Positions 9,954 through 18,457 of a DNA stretch of 64,000 nt are shown here, in pieces. A program made the position numbers and the translations under genes. Positions within the stretch are counted from its first letter, which is position 1, and every line of letters begins with the position of its first letter. The notes beneath the pieces are model-generated. The model did not search any database, was not told the origin of the DNA, and saw only the letters and a program-made list of their open reading frames with translations. Origin of the DNA: Xylanimicrobium pachnodae JCM 13526 = NBRC 107786 (GTDB taxonomy: Bacteria > Actinomycetota > Actinomycetes > Actinomycetales > Cellulomonadaceae); the NCBI GenBank assembly GCA_001592145.1, contig BCWJ01000012.1:1-64000 (forward strand), given 5' to 3'.

Positions 9954-11276
9954 ATGACGAGGAAGATTCGCGCAGGGGCATTCGTCGCCCTTGGCGCCAC
10001 GATCGCGCTGCTGGCCGGCTGTGCGGGCTCGGGCAGCGCCAACGGTGGAGGTGACACCACCGCTGCCGCGAAGAACGCGGACGCCAAGACCATCACCTGG
10101 TGGCACAACTCCAACACAGGTGAGGGCAAGGACTACTACGACCAGGTCGCCAAGGACTTCGAGGCGGAGACCGGAGTCCACGTCGAGGTCAGCGCCATGC
10201 AGCATGAGGACATGCTGACCAAGCTCGCGGCCGCCCTCCAGTCGGGCGACCCCGACCAGATCCCTGACGTCTTCATGTCCCGGGGTGGTGGCGAGCTCAA
10301 GAACGAGGTCGAGGCCGGGGTCACGCGCGACCTGACCGACGTCGCCGCCGACACCATCTCGAAGATCTCGAACTTCACCGGCCAGTACACGGTCGACGAC
10401 AAGGTCTACGCGCTGCCGTTCTCCATGGGCATCGTGGGCTTCTGGTACAACAAGGACCTCTTCGCGCAGGCCGGCATCACCGACGTGAACCCGGCGCCGA
10501 CGATCGAGGAGTTCAACGACTACATCGCCAAGCTGAAGGCCGCCGGCATCGTGCCGGCATCGGTGGGCGCCGGCGACAAGTGGCCGGCCGCGCACTACTG
10601 GTACTACAACGTGGTCCGCGAGTGCACGTTCGACACCGTCGAGACCGCCATCGCATCGAAGGACTACTCGGACCCCTGCTTCATCAAGGCCGGCGAGGAC
10701 CTCGAGGCGATCGTCGCCGAGAAGCCGTTCAACGACGGCTTCCTGTCCACCAAGGCACAGGAGGGTCCGACGTCGGCTTCCGGTCTGCTCGCGACCGGCA
10801 AGGTCGCCATGGAGCTCGCCGGTCACTGGGAGCCCGGCGTGACCGGTGGCCTCACCGAAGACGGCAAGGTCCCGAGCTTCCTCGGCTGGTTCGCCTACCC
10901 GACGTTCGACGGCCAGCAGGGTGGTGCCAAGGACCAGATGGGTGGCGGTGACGCCTGGGAGGTCTCGACCAGTGCACCCGACGCCGCAGTGGACTTCGCC
11001 CAGTATCTGCTCTCGGACAAGGTCCAGCAGGGCTTCGCCAAGCTCGACATGGGCCTGCCGACCAACCCGACCGCGACCGACTCGATCTCGAACGAGACGC
11101 TCAAGCAGCTCATCCCGGTCCGTGACGCAGGCGGCACCGTCCAGCTCTACCTGGACACCCGCCTCGGCTCCGCAGTCGGCAACCCGATGAACGACGCCAT
11201 CGCGCAGGTGTTCGCCGGGAACCCCGGGCCGCAGGAGATCGTCGACGCGATCACCAACGCCGCCAAGTCGGAGTGA
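9954..11276 (+). CDS. Sugar ABC transporter substrate-binding lipoprotein (BxlE-like)
   Basis: A 440-residue lipoprotein (lipobox LLAGC) of the family 1 extracellular solute-binding proteins. The mature N-terminus has TITWWHNSNTGEGKDYYDQ, followed by the [29 protein letters not shown] and [13 protein letters not shown] blocks shared with the paralogue at 7400-8698. It is first in an operon with two permeases four bases downstream and a GH3 glycosidase, the same order as bxlEFG-bxlA for xylobiose uptake in Streptomyces. No ATPase gene is present; in actinobacteria a shared MsiK-type ATPase elsewhere usually serves such systems. Xylo-oligosaccharide as ligand is inference. Confidence 0.92.
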   Translation: MTRKIRAGAFVALGATIALLAGCAGSGSANGGGDTTAAAKNADAKTITWWHNSNTGEGKDYYDQVAKDFEAETGVHVEVSAMQHEDMLTKLAAALQSGDPDQIPDVFMSRGGGELKNEVEAGVTRDLTDVAADTISKISNFTGQYTVDDKVYALPFSMGIVGFWYNKDLFAQAGITDVNPAPTIEEFNDYIAKLKAAGIVPASVGAGDKWPAAHYWYYNVVRECTFDTVETAIASKDYSDPCFIKAGEDLEAIVAEKPFNDGFLSTKAQEGPTSASGLLATGKVAMELAGHWEPGVTGGLTEDGKVPSFLGWFAYPTFDGQQGGAKDQMGGGDAWEVSTSAPDAAVDFAQYLLSDKVQQGFAKLDMGLPTNPTATDSISNETLKQLIPVRDAGGTVQLYLDTRLGSAVGNPMNDAIAQVFAGNPGPQEIVDAITNAAKSE

Positions 11277-11280
11277 CGTC

Positions 11281-12321
11281 ATGGCAGACGACGTGACCAC
11301 TAGTTCCTCCGTGGCCGCCTCGCCTGCGTCGTCCTCTCCCCAGACCGGGCCCGCCATCCTTCCCCCCAGGGTGGCGGGCCCTGCCCGGGCCGGACGCCGC
11401 AAGACAGGTGTCGCCTCCTGGCGCAAGCGCGCGGAGATCGCCTTCTTCGTGGCGCCCGCGCTGGTGCTCTTCTTCATGTTCGTGGTCTGGCCGATCATCA
11501 CGGCCGTCCAGATCTCGATGTTCAAGTGGAAGGGCATCGGGCCGATGGTCGACTTCGTCGGCCTGGCCAACTACGTCTCGGTGCTGCAGAACAGCCTGTT
11601 CACCGACGCCATCGTGCACAACTTCATCATCGTGATCGCGTCGATCGTGATCCAGCTTCCGCTGGGCCTGGGCATCGCGCTGTTGCTCAACCGCAAGATG
11701 TGGGGCCAGGGCCTCCTGCGAACCCTGATCTTCGTCCCCTACGTGCTGGCCGAGGTCGTGGCCGGCGTCGTCTGGCGTCAGCTCCTGGTGCCCCGGTACG
11801 GCGGTATTGACGCGATCGCTCGGGCGCTGCACATCCCGACGCCGGAGCAAGGCTTCCTGGGTACGCCGGACCTGGCGCTGGCGACCGTGATCTTCGTGCT
11901 TACCTGGAAATATCTGGGTCTGGCCGTGATCCTGTTCCTCGCCGGTCTGCAGGGTGTGCCCGAGGACCTCTACGAAGCGGCCCAGCTGGACGGCGCCTCC
12001 TGGTGGCAGGTGCAGCGCAAGATCACGGTGCCGCTGCTCGGTCCGACCGTACGCACCTGGGCGTTCCTGTCGATGATCGGCGCCCTCCAGGTCTTCGACA
12101 TGGTGTGGATCCTCACCGGTGGCGGCCCCGTCAACCGGACGTCCACCATGGCGACCTTCCTCATCTACCAGGGCACGAAGAGCCAGCAGTTTGGCATTGC
12201 CAGCGCGGCCTCCGTGATCCTGTTCGTCATCGCGCTCGTGCTCGCCGTGCTGTACCAGCAGACGATCCTGCGCCGTGACACGCACCCGGACCAGCCGCGA
12301 CGCAAGAAGAAGGTCAAGTGA
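11281..12321 (+). CDS. Sugar ABC transporter permease, MalF-type
   Basis: A 346-residue membrane protein with six hydrophobic segments after an Arg/Lys-rich cytoplasmic N-terminus, and an EAA loop near residue 230 (EDLYEAAQLDGASWWQ) that docks the ATPase. It belongs to the binding-protein-dependent permease family (MalF/UgpA). It starts four bases after the binding-protein stop and its own stop overlaps the next gene, so the operon is tightly coupled. Confidence 0.93.
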   Translation: MADDVTTSSSVAASPASSSPQTGPAILPPRVAGPARAGRRKTGVASWRKRAEIAFFVAPALVLFFMFVVWPIITAVQISMFKWKGIGPMVDFVGLANYVSVLQNSLFTDAIVHNFIIVIASIVIQLPLGLGIALLLNRKMWGQGLLRTLIFVPYVLAEVVAGVVWRQLLVPRYGGIDAIARALHIPTPEQGFLGTPDLALATVIFVLTWKYLGLAVILFLAGLQGVPEDLYEAAQLDGASWWQVQRKITVPLLGPTVRTWAFLSMIGALQVFDMVWILTGGGPVNRTSTMATFLIYQGTKSQQFGIASAASVILFVIALVLAVLYQQTILRRDTHPDQPRRKKKVK

Positions 12322-13202
12322 TGAGCGCCCCCACCCTTACCCCGGCCGCCACTGCGACCCCGGTCCGGCGGAGCAGGCGGTTCACAATGAAGCCGTCGAC
12401 GGCAGTGGTGTACTTCATTGCCCTGATCGTTGTCGGGTTCACGCTGGGTCCCGTGATCTACGGCGTGCTGAGCGGGTTCCGTACCAATGCGCAGATCGCG
12501 GAGAACCCCGCCGGGTTCCCCAGCCCGTTCGTGTTCTTCAACTACACGGGCGTGCTGACCAACCCGAGCTTCTGGCGGTACGCGCTCAATTCGACGGGCA
12601 TCGCCGTCATCACCACCGCTCTGGTGGTTATCTGCGGCGTCATGGCCGCGTACCCGCTGGCCCGGTACGAGTTCAAGTACCGCGAGGGCGTGTTCATGGT
12701 GTTCGTGGTGGGCCTGCTGTTCCCGGCATCGGTGGCGATCATCCCGCTGTTCATCCTCATCACGCAGAACTTCCACCTGGGCAACACGTGGATCGGCATC
12801 GCGCTGCCGCAGGCGGCGTTCGCGCTGCCGACCACCGTGGTGATCCTGCGACCGTTCCTGCAGGCGCTGCCCAAGGAGCTGGAGGAGGCCGCGCAGCTCG
12901 ACGGCGCGAGTCGGATCGGGTTCTTCTGGCGGATCCTGCTGCCACTGTCGGGTCCGGGCATGGTGACCGTCGGGGTGCTGGCCTTCGTCGGATCGTGGAA
13001 CGCGTACCTGCTGCCGCTGCTTCTGCTCGGCCCGCAGAACAAGACGCTGCCGCTCGGCGTCGCCGATTTCTCCTCCGAGCACGGCTCAGACACCGCAGGT
13101 GTGTTCGCCTTCACCAGCCTGGCGATGATCCCCGCTCTCGTGTTCTTCCTGGCGATGCAGAAGCGCATCGTGAATGGACTCCAGGGCGCCGTCAAGGGCT
13201 GA
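12321..13202 (+). CDS. Sugar ABC transporter permease, MalG-type
   Basis: A 293-residue membrane protein with six predicted segments and an EAA loop around residues 185-200 (KELEEAAQLDGASRIG). It is the MalG/UgpE-type partner of the preceding permease. The ATG shares one base with the upstream stop. A hairpin follows at 13222-13259 before the GH3 gene. Confidence 0.93.
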   Translation: MSAPTLTPAATATPVRRSRRFTMKPSTAVVYFIALIVVGFTLGPVIYGVLSGFRTNAQIAENPAGFPSPFVFFNYTGVLTNPSFWRYALNSTGIAVITTALVVICGVMAAYPLARYEFKYREGVFMVFVVGLLFPASVAIIPLFILITQNFHLGNTWIGIALPQAAFALPTTVVILRPFLQALPKELEEAAQLDGASRIGFFWRILLPLSGPGMVTVGVLAFVGSWNAYLLPLLLLGPQNKTLPLGVADFSSEHGSDTAGVFAFTSLAMIPALVFFLAMQKRIVNGLQGAVKG

Positions 13203-13221
13203 CCGGGGGCATCCCCACCCC

Positions 13222-13259
13222 GGCGCACGCCGTGCCAGAGCACTGGCGCGGCGTGCGCC
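13222..13259 (+). terminator. Hairpin between permease and GH3 gene
   Basis: GGCGCACGCCG (13222-13232) and its exact complement (13249-13259) form an 11-bp stem with a 16-base loop, without a following T-run. Directly after it, AAACGTTT (13264-13271) is an 8-base palindrome with a central CG, a possible weaker LacI-type half operator. Together they suggest partial termination and separate control of the GH3 gene, but both readings are inference. Confidence 0.55.
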
Positions 13260-13350
13260 AGTCAAACGTTTTCCACCCCGTGGCCCCGTAGCGTCGTTGC
13301 TGACCTTCGGGGCCGAAATCCCGGGATCCCGCACGCAAGGAGACAGCCCC

Positions 13351-15756
13351 GTGACCGATGTCGTTCAGGCGCCCGCCATCGACCTTCCCCAGGTGTCGGA
13401 GCGCGTGCGCGCCCTGCACGCCCAGATGACCCTCGAAGAGAAGCTCGCTCAGATCGTGGGCTACTGGCTCGACCAGGGCGGCAACGTCGTCGCCCCCATG
13501 CAGGGTGAGATGGCCGCCGCCACCGCCGGGACGCCGCTGGCCGAGATCACCAAGGACGGCCTGGGCCACTTCACCCGCGTCTACGGCACCCGCCCCGTCG
13601 ACCCCGCCTCGCGGGCCGCGTGGCTGTGGGCCGAGCAGCGCCGCCTCAAGGCGGAGACCCGCCTGGGCATCCCCGCGCTCGTGCACGAGGAGTGCCTGAC
13701 CGGCCTGGCCGCGTGGCAGGCCGCCACCTTCCCCACGCCGCTCGCCTGGGGCGCGTCGTTCGACCCCGAGCTCGTCTACGAGGCCGGGCACGTCATCGGT
13801 GAGTCCATGCGCGAGCTCGGCGTGCACCAGGGCCTCGCCCCCGTGCTCGACGTCATCCGCGACCCGCGCTGGGGCCGCGTCGACGAGTGCATCAGCGAGG
13901 ACCCCTACGTCGTCGGCACCGTGGGCACCGCGTACGTGCGCGGCCTGCAGGACGCCGGGGTGCACGCCACCCTCAAGCACTTCGTCGGCTACTCCGGCTC
14001 GCGCGCCGGGCGCAACCACGCGCCCGTCTACGCCGGCCCGCGCGAGATCGCGGACACGTTCCTGCCACCGTTCGAGATGGCCGTCCGGGACGGCAAGGTC
14101 AAGTCGGTCATGGCGTCCTACAACGACGTCGACGGCGTCCCCATGCACTCCTCGGTCGAGTACCTGACCGACGTGCTGCGCGGCGAGCTCGGGTTCGACG
14201 GCGTCGTCGTCGCCGACTACTTCGGCGTCGCGTTCCTCAACGTCATGCACGCCATCGCCGCCGACCGGGGCGAGGCCGCCAAGCTGGCCCTCGAGGCCGG
14301 CCTGGACATCGAGCTGCCCACCGGGGACGCCTACCTGGCCCCCCTGGCCGCCATGGTGCGTTCTGGCGAGGTCGACGAGGTCTACGTGGACCGCGCCGTG
14401 CTGCGGGCACTGCGCCAGAAGGAGGAGCTCGGCCTGCTCGACGCCGACGCCTACGCGGACGAGCCGCCCACCGAGATCGACCTCGACTCGCCGCGCCACC
14501 AGGACATCGCCCGCCGCCTCGCGCAGGAGTCCGTGGTGCTGCTCGCGAACGACGGCGTGCTGCCGCTCGCGGCGTCGGCGGAGCGGGTGGCCGTCATCGG
14601 GCCGAACGCCGACCGCTCCGAGGCGCTGCAGGGCTGCTACTCGTTCGCCAACCACGTGCTGGCCCACTTCCCCGACCACGAGCCCGGGTTCGCGTGCCCC
14701 ACGGTGCGTGAGGCCGTCGCGGCCGCGCTGCCCGCCACGAAGGTCGTGTACGCGCAGGGCTGCGCCGTCGAGGGCGAGGACCGGTCCGGGTTCGACGACG
14801 CCGTCGCCGCGGCCGCCGGAGCGGACGTCGCCGTCGTCGTCGTCGGGGACCAGGCCGGGCTGTTCGGTCGCGGCACCGTGGGCGAGGGCAACGACTCCGA
14901 GTCGCTCGACCTGCCGGGCGTGCAGCGTGAGCTGGTCGAGGCCGTCGTCGCCACCGGCACCCCCGTGGTCATGGTGCTGCTCACCGGCCGTCCCTACGCG
15001 ATCGACTGGGCGCTCGACGGCGGGGACATCAAGCCCGACGCCGTGCTCCAGGCGTTCTTCCCCGGCGAGGGCGGCGGGCTCGCCATCGCCGACGTGCTCA
15101 CGGGCGCGGTCAACCCCTCGGGCCGCCTGCCCGTCTCCCTGCCGCGCTCGACCGGTGCGCAGCCGTACTCCTACCTGCACCCGATCCTGGGCGGGCCGTC
15201 TGACGTCACCTCGACCGACTCGACGCCGCTGCGCCCCTTCGGGTTCGGGCTGTCGTACACCACGTTCGAGTACTCGGACCTGACCGCCGATACCGCCGTC
15301 GCCGCCGGGGGCACGTTCCGCGTGGCCCTGACCGTGACGAACACGGGCGACGTCGACGGCGTCGAGCCCGTCCAGCTCTACGGGCACGACGTCTTGGGCT
15401 CGATCGCGCGGCCCACGGTGCAGCTCCTCGGCTACCAGCGGGTCGCGCTGGCCGCCGGTGAGTCCCAGCGCCTCACGTTCGAGGTGCCCACCACCCGGTT
15501 CGCGTTCAGCGACCGCCGCCTGGTCCGCATCGTCGAGCCCGGCGACGTCCAGGTGTGGGCCGGCCAGCACTGCGCCGCGTCGGCTTCCGCCGCGGACGCC
15601 GGGACCGCGACGGGTGGTGCCATCACGAACGAGAAGGTGGCGGTCCACGTCGAGCTCCCCGGTGTGGCCACGCCGCGGGTGACCGTCACCATCGACGGGC
15701 CCGTGCACGAGGTGACGGGGGCCGACGAGCGGATGGTGCGAGCCACGATCGGCTGA
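13351..15756 (+). CDS. GH3 beta-xylosidase / beta-glucosidase
   Basis: An 801-residue glycoside hydrolase family 3 enzyme: N-terminal TIM barrel with ASYNDVDGVPMH and the nucleophile motif FDGVVVADYFG (Asp289), the alpha/beta sandwich (VAVIGPNADRSEALQG) and a C-terminal fibronectin III-like domain with VTNTGDVDG. No signal peptide is seen, so it probably hydrolyses imported oligosaccharides in the cytoplasm. The GTG at 13351 has AAGGAG seven to ten bases upstream. Its place at the end of a bxlEFG-like transport operon favours xylosidase activity; family 3 members also include beta-glucosidases and arabinofuranosidases. Confidence 0.92.
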   Translation: MTDVVQAPAIDLPQVSERVRALHAQMTLEEKLAQIVGYWLDQGGNVVAPMQGEMAAATAGTPLAEITKDGLGHFTRVYGTRPVDPASRAAWLWAEQRRLKAETRLGIPALVHEECLTGLAAWQAATFPTPLAWGASFDPELVYEAGHVIGESMRELGVHQGLAPVLDVIRDPRWGRVDECISEDPYVVGTVGTAYVRGLQDAGVHATLKHFVGYSGSRAGRNHAPVYAGPREIADTFLPPFEMAVRDGKVKSVMASYNDVDGVPMHSSVEYLTDVLRGELGFDGVVVADYFGVAFLNVMHAIAADRGEAAKLALEAGLDIELPTGDAYLAPLAAMVRSGEVDEVYVDRAVLRALRQKEELGLLDADAYADEPPTEIDLDSPRHQDIARRLAQESVVLLANDGVLPLAASAERVAVIGPNADRSEALQGCYSFANHVLAHFPDHEPGFACPTVREAVAAALPATKVVYAQGCAVEGEDRSGFDDAVAAAAGADVAVVVVGDQAGLFGRGTVGEGNDSESLDLPGVQRELVEAVVATGTPVVMVLLTGRPYAIDWALDGGDIKPDAVLQAFFPGEGGGLAIADVLTGAVNPSGRLPVSLPRSTGAQPYSYLHPILGGPSDVTSTDSTPLRPFGFGLSYTTFEYSDLTADTAVAAGGTFRVALTVTNTGDVDGVEPVQLYGHDVLGSIARPTVQLLGYQRVALAAGESQRLTFEVPTTRFAFSDRRLVRIVEPGDVQVWAGQHCAASASAADAGTATGGAITNEKVAVHVELPGVATPRVTVTIDGPVHEVTGADERMVRATIG

Positions 15757-15766
15757 CCGCCGGGGT

Positions 15767-15810
15767 GGTCTCGACGGGCTCGACCGCCGGTGGTCGAGCC
15801 TGTCGAGACC
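15767..15810. repeat. Second copy of the GGTCTCGACAGGCTCGACC inverted repeat
   Basis: Arms at 15767-15785 and 15792-15810 differ by one base (a G-U pair in RNA) and match the repeat at 4596-4638. It follows the GH3 gene and precedes the S4-domain gene, where it could end the sugar operon transcript. Confidence 0.85.
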
Positions 15811-15843
15811 TGATGGGACCCGGGCGCCCGTAGGGTGGGCGGC

Positions 15844-16209
15844 ATGCGCGTGGACGTGTGGCTGTGGGCGGTGCGGCTGTTCAAGTCGCGCTCGGCGGCG
15901 GCCACCCTGCTGCGCGCCGGGCGGGTGCGGATCAACGGCACGGTGGCCAAGGCGTCCTCGCCGCTCAAGCCCGGCGACCGCGTCACCTGGCGCGAGACGC
16001 TGCGCGAACGCGACGTCGAGGTGGTCGAGCTGCTGCCCAAGCGGGTCGCCGCCCCGCTGGCCGTCAAGGCCTACGCCGACCACAGCCCGGCGGTGCCCCC
16101 GCGGGAGGACCGCCTCGCCGTCGGCGTCCGTGACCGCGGGACCGGGCGCCCCACCAAGCGTGAGCGGCGCGAGATCGACCGGCTGCGGGGCACGCGGCGC
16201 GGTGGCTGA
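15844..16209 (+). CDS. S4-domain RNA-binding protein (Hsp15-like)
   Basis: A 121-residue basic protein whose first 60 residues form an S4 domain (MRVDVWLWAVRLFKSRSAAATLLRAGRVRING), closely resembling Hsp15/HslR, which binds stalled 50S subunits carrying nascent chains. The tail is Arg-rich. AGGGTGG lies just upstream of ATG 15844. It stands alone between the repeat and a convergent acyltransferase gene. Confidence 0.85.
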   Translation: MRVDVWLWAVRLFKSRSAAATLLRAGRVRINGTVAKASSPLKPGDRVTWRETLRERDVEVVELLPKRVAAPLAVKAYADHSPAVPPREDRLAVGVRDRGTGRPTKRERREIDRLRGTRRGG

Positions 16210-16230
16210 CGGCGGCGCCGGCCGCTGCGG

Positions 16231-16815
16231 TCAGGCGCGCCGCTCGCCCGCGAGCCGTGGTTCGCGGCGGCGCTCCGGGCGGTTGCCCGCCTTGTCGGCG
16301 TAGAAGGCGCGGATCACGTCCATGTCCGCGCCGACGTCGCCCGTGAGCTCGATGGTGGGTCCGATGCCGAGCGTCATCGTGGTGCGGTCCACGAAGCCGA
16401 GCGTGACCGGCAGGCTCGCGTCGCGCGCGATGCGGTAGAAGCCGGACTTCCAAGGCCCCGACGCCGACCGCGTGCCGTCGGGCGTGATGATCAGGTGGAA
16501 CACGCGGCCTGCGGCGACCTCGGCCAGCACGTGCTCGATGACGCCGTACGGGTTGGTCCGGTCGACGGCGATGCCGCCCAGCCGACGCATGATGGGCCCC
16601 CGCCATCCGGTGAACAGCGTGTGCTTGCCCAGCCAGCGGATGGGGGCGTCGTTCTTCCACGCGAGGGCCAGCATGTGCACGAAGTCCCAGTTGGACGTGT
16701 GCGGTGCGCCCAGCACGATCCCGGGGTGCTGCGGGAAGTCCCGATCCGCCGGCGTCCACCGGCTGAGTCGCCAGAAGACGGCCGCGACGGCGCGGGGTAA
16801 GGAGCGACGGGCCAT
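16231..16815 (-). CDS. 1-acyl-glycerol-3-phosphate acyltransferase-like protein
   Basis: A 194-residue PlsC-family protein. The acceptor motif is HTSNWD (the H-x4-D pair, around residue 40), and ITPDGTR matches the EGTR-like block in a shorter, divergent subfamily often annotated as a 1-acyl-sn-glycerol-3-phosphate acyltransferase. Arg/Ala-rich C-terminal tail. ATG 16815 is chosen because the family similarity begins at once; the open frame extends much further upstream through the intergenic region. The exact substrate is uncertain. Confidence 0.82.
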   Translation of the reverse strand: MARRSLPRAVAAVFWRLSRWTPADRDFPQHPGIVLGAPHTSNWDFVHMLALAWKNDAPIRWLGKHTLFTGWRGPIMRRLGGIAVDRTNPYGVIEHVLAEVAAGRVFHLIITPDGTRSASGPWKSGFYRIARDASLPVTLGFVDRTTMTLGIGPTIELTGDVGADMDVIRAFYADKAGNRPERRREPRLAGERRA

Positions 16816-16850
16816 GCGAGACACCCTAGAGCGCGGCGCCCTCCCGCGGG

Positions 16851-16868
16851 TTGTGATGGATTTCACAA
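16851..16868. promoter_or_regulatory. Crp/GlxR-type palindrome (or terminator apex)
   Basis: TTGTGATGGATTTCACAA is a perfect palindrome of the TGTGA-N6-TCACA type bound by Crp/GlxR proteins. It lies between the acyltransferase gene and narK (ATG at 17102); GlxR is known to regulate nar genes in Corynebacterium. However a seven-T run (16886-16892) follows on the plus strand after more GC-rich inverted sequence, so the same palindrome could be the tip of a terminator hairpin. Confidence 0.6.
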
Positions 16869-17101
16869 GCGAGCTCCCGGGCGGGTTTTTTTGGAGCAAC
16901 GGGCCGCGCCCCCGGCTCGGAGCGGCCCGTGACGCGGCTCGGTGACGTGCGGCTCGGGGCTTCTTGCGGAGGAACTCCACTGCCCGGGCGCCGTGCTGAC
17001 GCGGGCGTCGCCTCGGCGCGCCACAGGGTCTGCCGGGGCGGGGCGCCAGGCCGCAATATTGCTGCCCATCAGGCATTCCACGCCGACCACTGGAGCAGCT
17101 C

Positions 17102-18457
17102 ATGTCCACACCCATCGCACCCGCACCGCGGAGCCTGGTGTCCAAGCGGACCATCGAGGACTGGGCTCCCAACGACGGCCAGTGGTGCTCGAAGACCGCG
17201 TGGACCACCCTCGCGATCACGACGTTCAACCTGACGCTCGCGTTCATCGTCTGGTACCTGCCGGGCGCGCTGATCCCGACCCTGGGCACGATCACGGGCT
17301 GGGGCTTCACCGACAGCCAGTCGTACTGGCTGCTTGCCATGCCAGGACTCACCGGCGGTGCGCTGCGCATCGTGTGGATGTTCCTGCCGCCCATGATGGG
17401 CACCCGGCGCATGCTCACGCTCTCGGCGCTGCTCATGCTCATCCCGTTCGCGGGCTGGGTGTGGGTGGTCACGCTGCCGCAGCAGCCGGCGTACGGGCTG
17501 CTCGTGGCCCTCGCGCTCGCGGCGGGCCTGGGCGGCGGGGTGTTCTCCGGCTACATGCCGTCGACGTCGTACTTCTTCCCCAAGGCGAAGCAGGGCACGG
17601 CGCTGGGCCTGCAGGCGGGGCTGGGGAACTTCGGCGTCTCCGTGGTGCAGTTCGTGGTGCCGTGGGCGATCGGCTTCTCGATGTTCGGCATCGCGGGGCA
17701 GGTGGCGCACAAGACGGTCGACGGTGAGGTGGTCGCCTACGACGTGTGGCTGCACAACCCGGGCATGATCTTCATCCCCTTCGCCGTCGTCGGCGCGATC
17801 CTGGCGTGGACGATGCTGAAGTCGGTCAACGTGCAGGCGAACCCCCGCCAGCAGCTCGACATCTTCCGCAACAAGCACACGTGGATCATGACGCTCGAGT
17901 ACGTGCTGACGTTCGGCATCTTCTCGGGCCTGGCCGGCTCGTTCGGCATGCTCATCAAGCAGCAGTACGGCACCGACATGATCAAGTGGGTGTTCCTGGG
18001 CGCGTTCGTCGGCTCGCTCGCCCGCATCTGCTGGGGCCCGCTGTGCGACCGGTTCGGCGGCGGCCCCTGGACCGTGGTCTCAGGCCTGGGCATCGCGGCG
18101 TCGGCAGCGGTGGTCCTGTACTCCTACCTGTTCCCGACGGGGATCGGGCACGACGGCGTCACCGAGGTTCCGGGCCGCGGCATCTTCATGCTGGGCATGG
18201 TGTCCATCTTCTTCTTCTCCGGCATCGGCAACGCGGCCACGTTCAAGCAGATGCCCACCATCTTCGAGCCGCGGCAGGCCGGCGGCGTGATCGGCTGGAC
18301 GGCTGCGATCGCCGCGTTCGGCCCGTTCATCTTCGGTGTGCTGTTCGCGCAGTTCGCCAAGACGGCGGTGTTCGGCGGCGTGATCGTGTACGCGCTGATC
18401 TGCGCCGTGGTGGCCTGGTGGTACTACGCGCGCTCGGGCGCCGAAGCCCGGAGCTGA
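17102..18457 (+). CDS. narK: Nitrate/nitrite transporter, MFS family
   Basis: A 451-residue protein with about twelve membrane segments, of the nitrate-nitrite porter family. The Gly-rich signature lies around residues 140-180 (GLGGGVFSGYMPSTSYFFP, then GLQAGLGNFGVS). It brings in nitrate and exports nitrite for the NarGHI enzyme encoded just downstream. GGAG lies seven bases before ATG 17102. Its 3' end overlaps the convergent regulator gene by 34 bases. A Crp-like palindrome lies 234 bases upstream. Confidence 0.95.
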   Translation: MSTPIAPAPRSLVSKRTIEDWAPNDGQWCSKTAWTTLAITTFNLTLAFIVWYLPGALIPTLGTITGWGFTDSQSYWLLAMPGLTGGALRIVWMFLPPMMGTRRMLTLSALLMLIPFAGWVWVVTLPQQPAYGLLVALALAAGLGGGVFSGYMPSTSYFFPKAKQGTALGLQAGLGNFGVSVVQFVVPWAIGFSMFGIAGQVAHKTVDGEVVAYDVWLHNPGMIFIPFAVVGAILAWTMLKSVNVQANPRQQLDIFRNKHTWIMTLEYVLTFGIFSGLAGSFGMLIKQQYGTDMIKWVFLGAFVGSLARICWGPLCDRFGGGPWTVVSGLGIAASAAVVLYSYLFPTGIGHDGVTEVPGRGIFMLGMVSIFFFSGIGNAATFKQMPTIFEPRQAGGVIGWTAAIAAFGPFIFGVLFAQFAKTAVFGGVIVYALICAVVAWWYYARSGAEARS

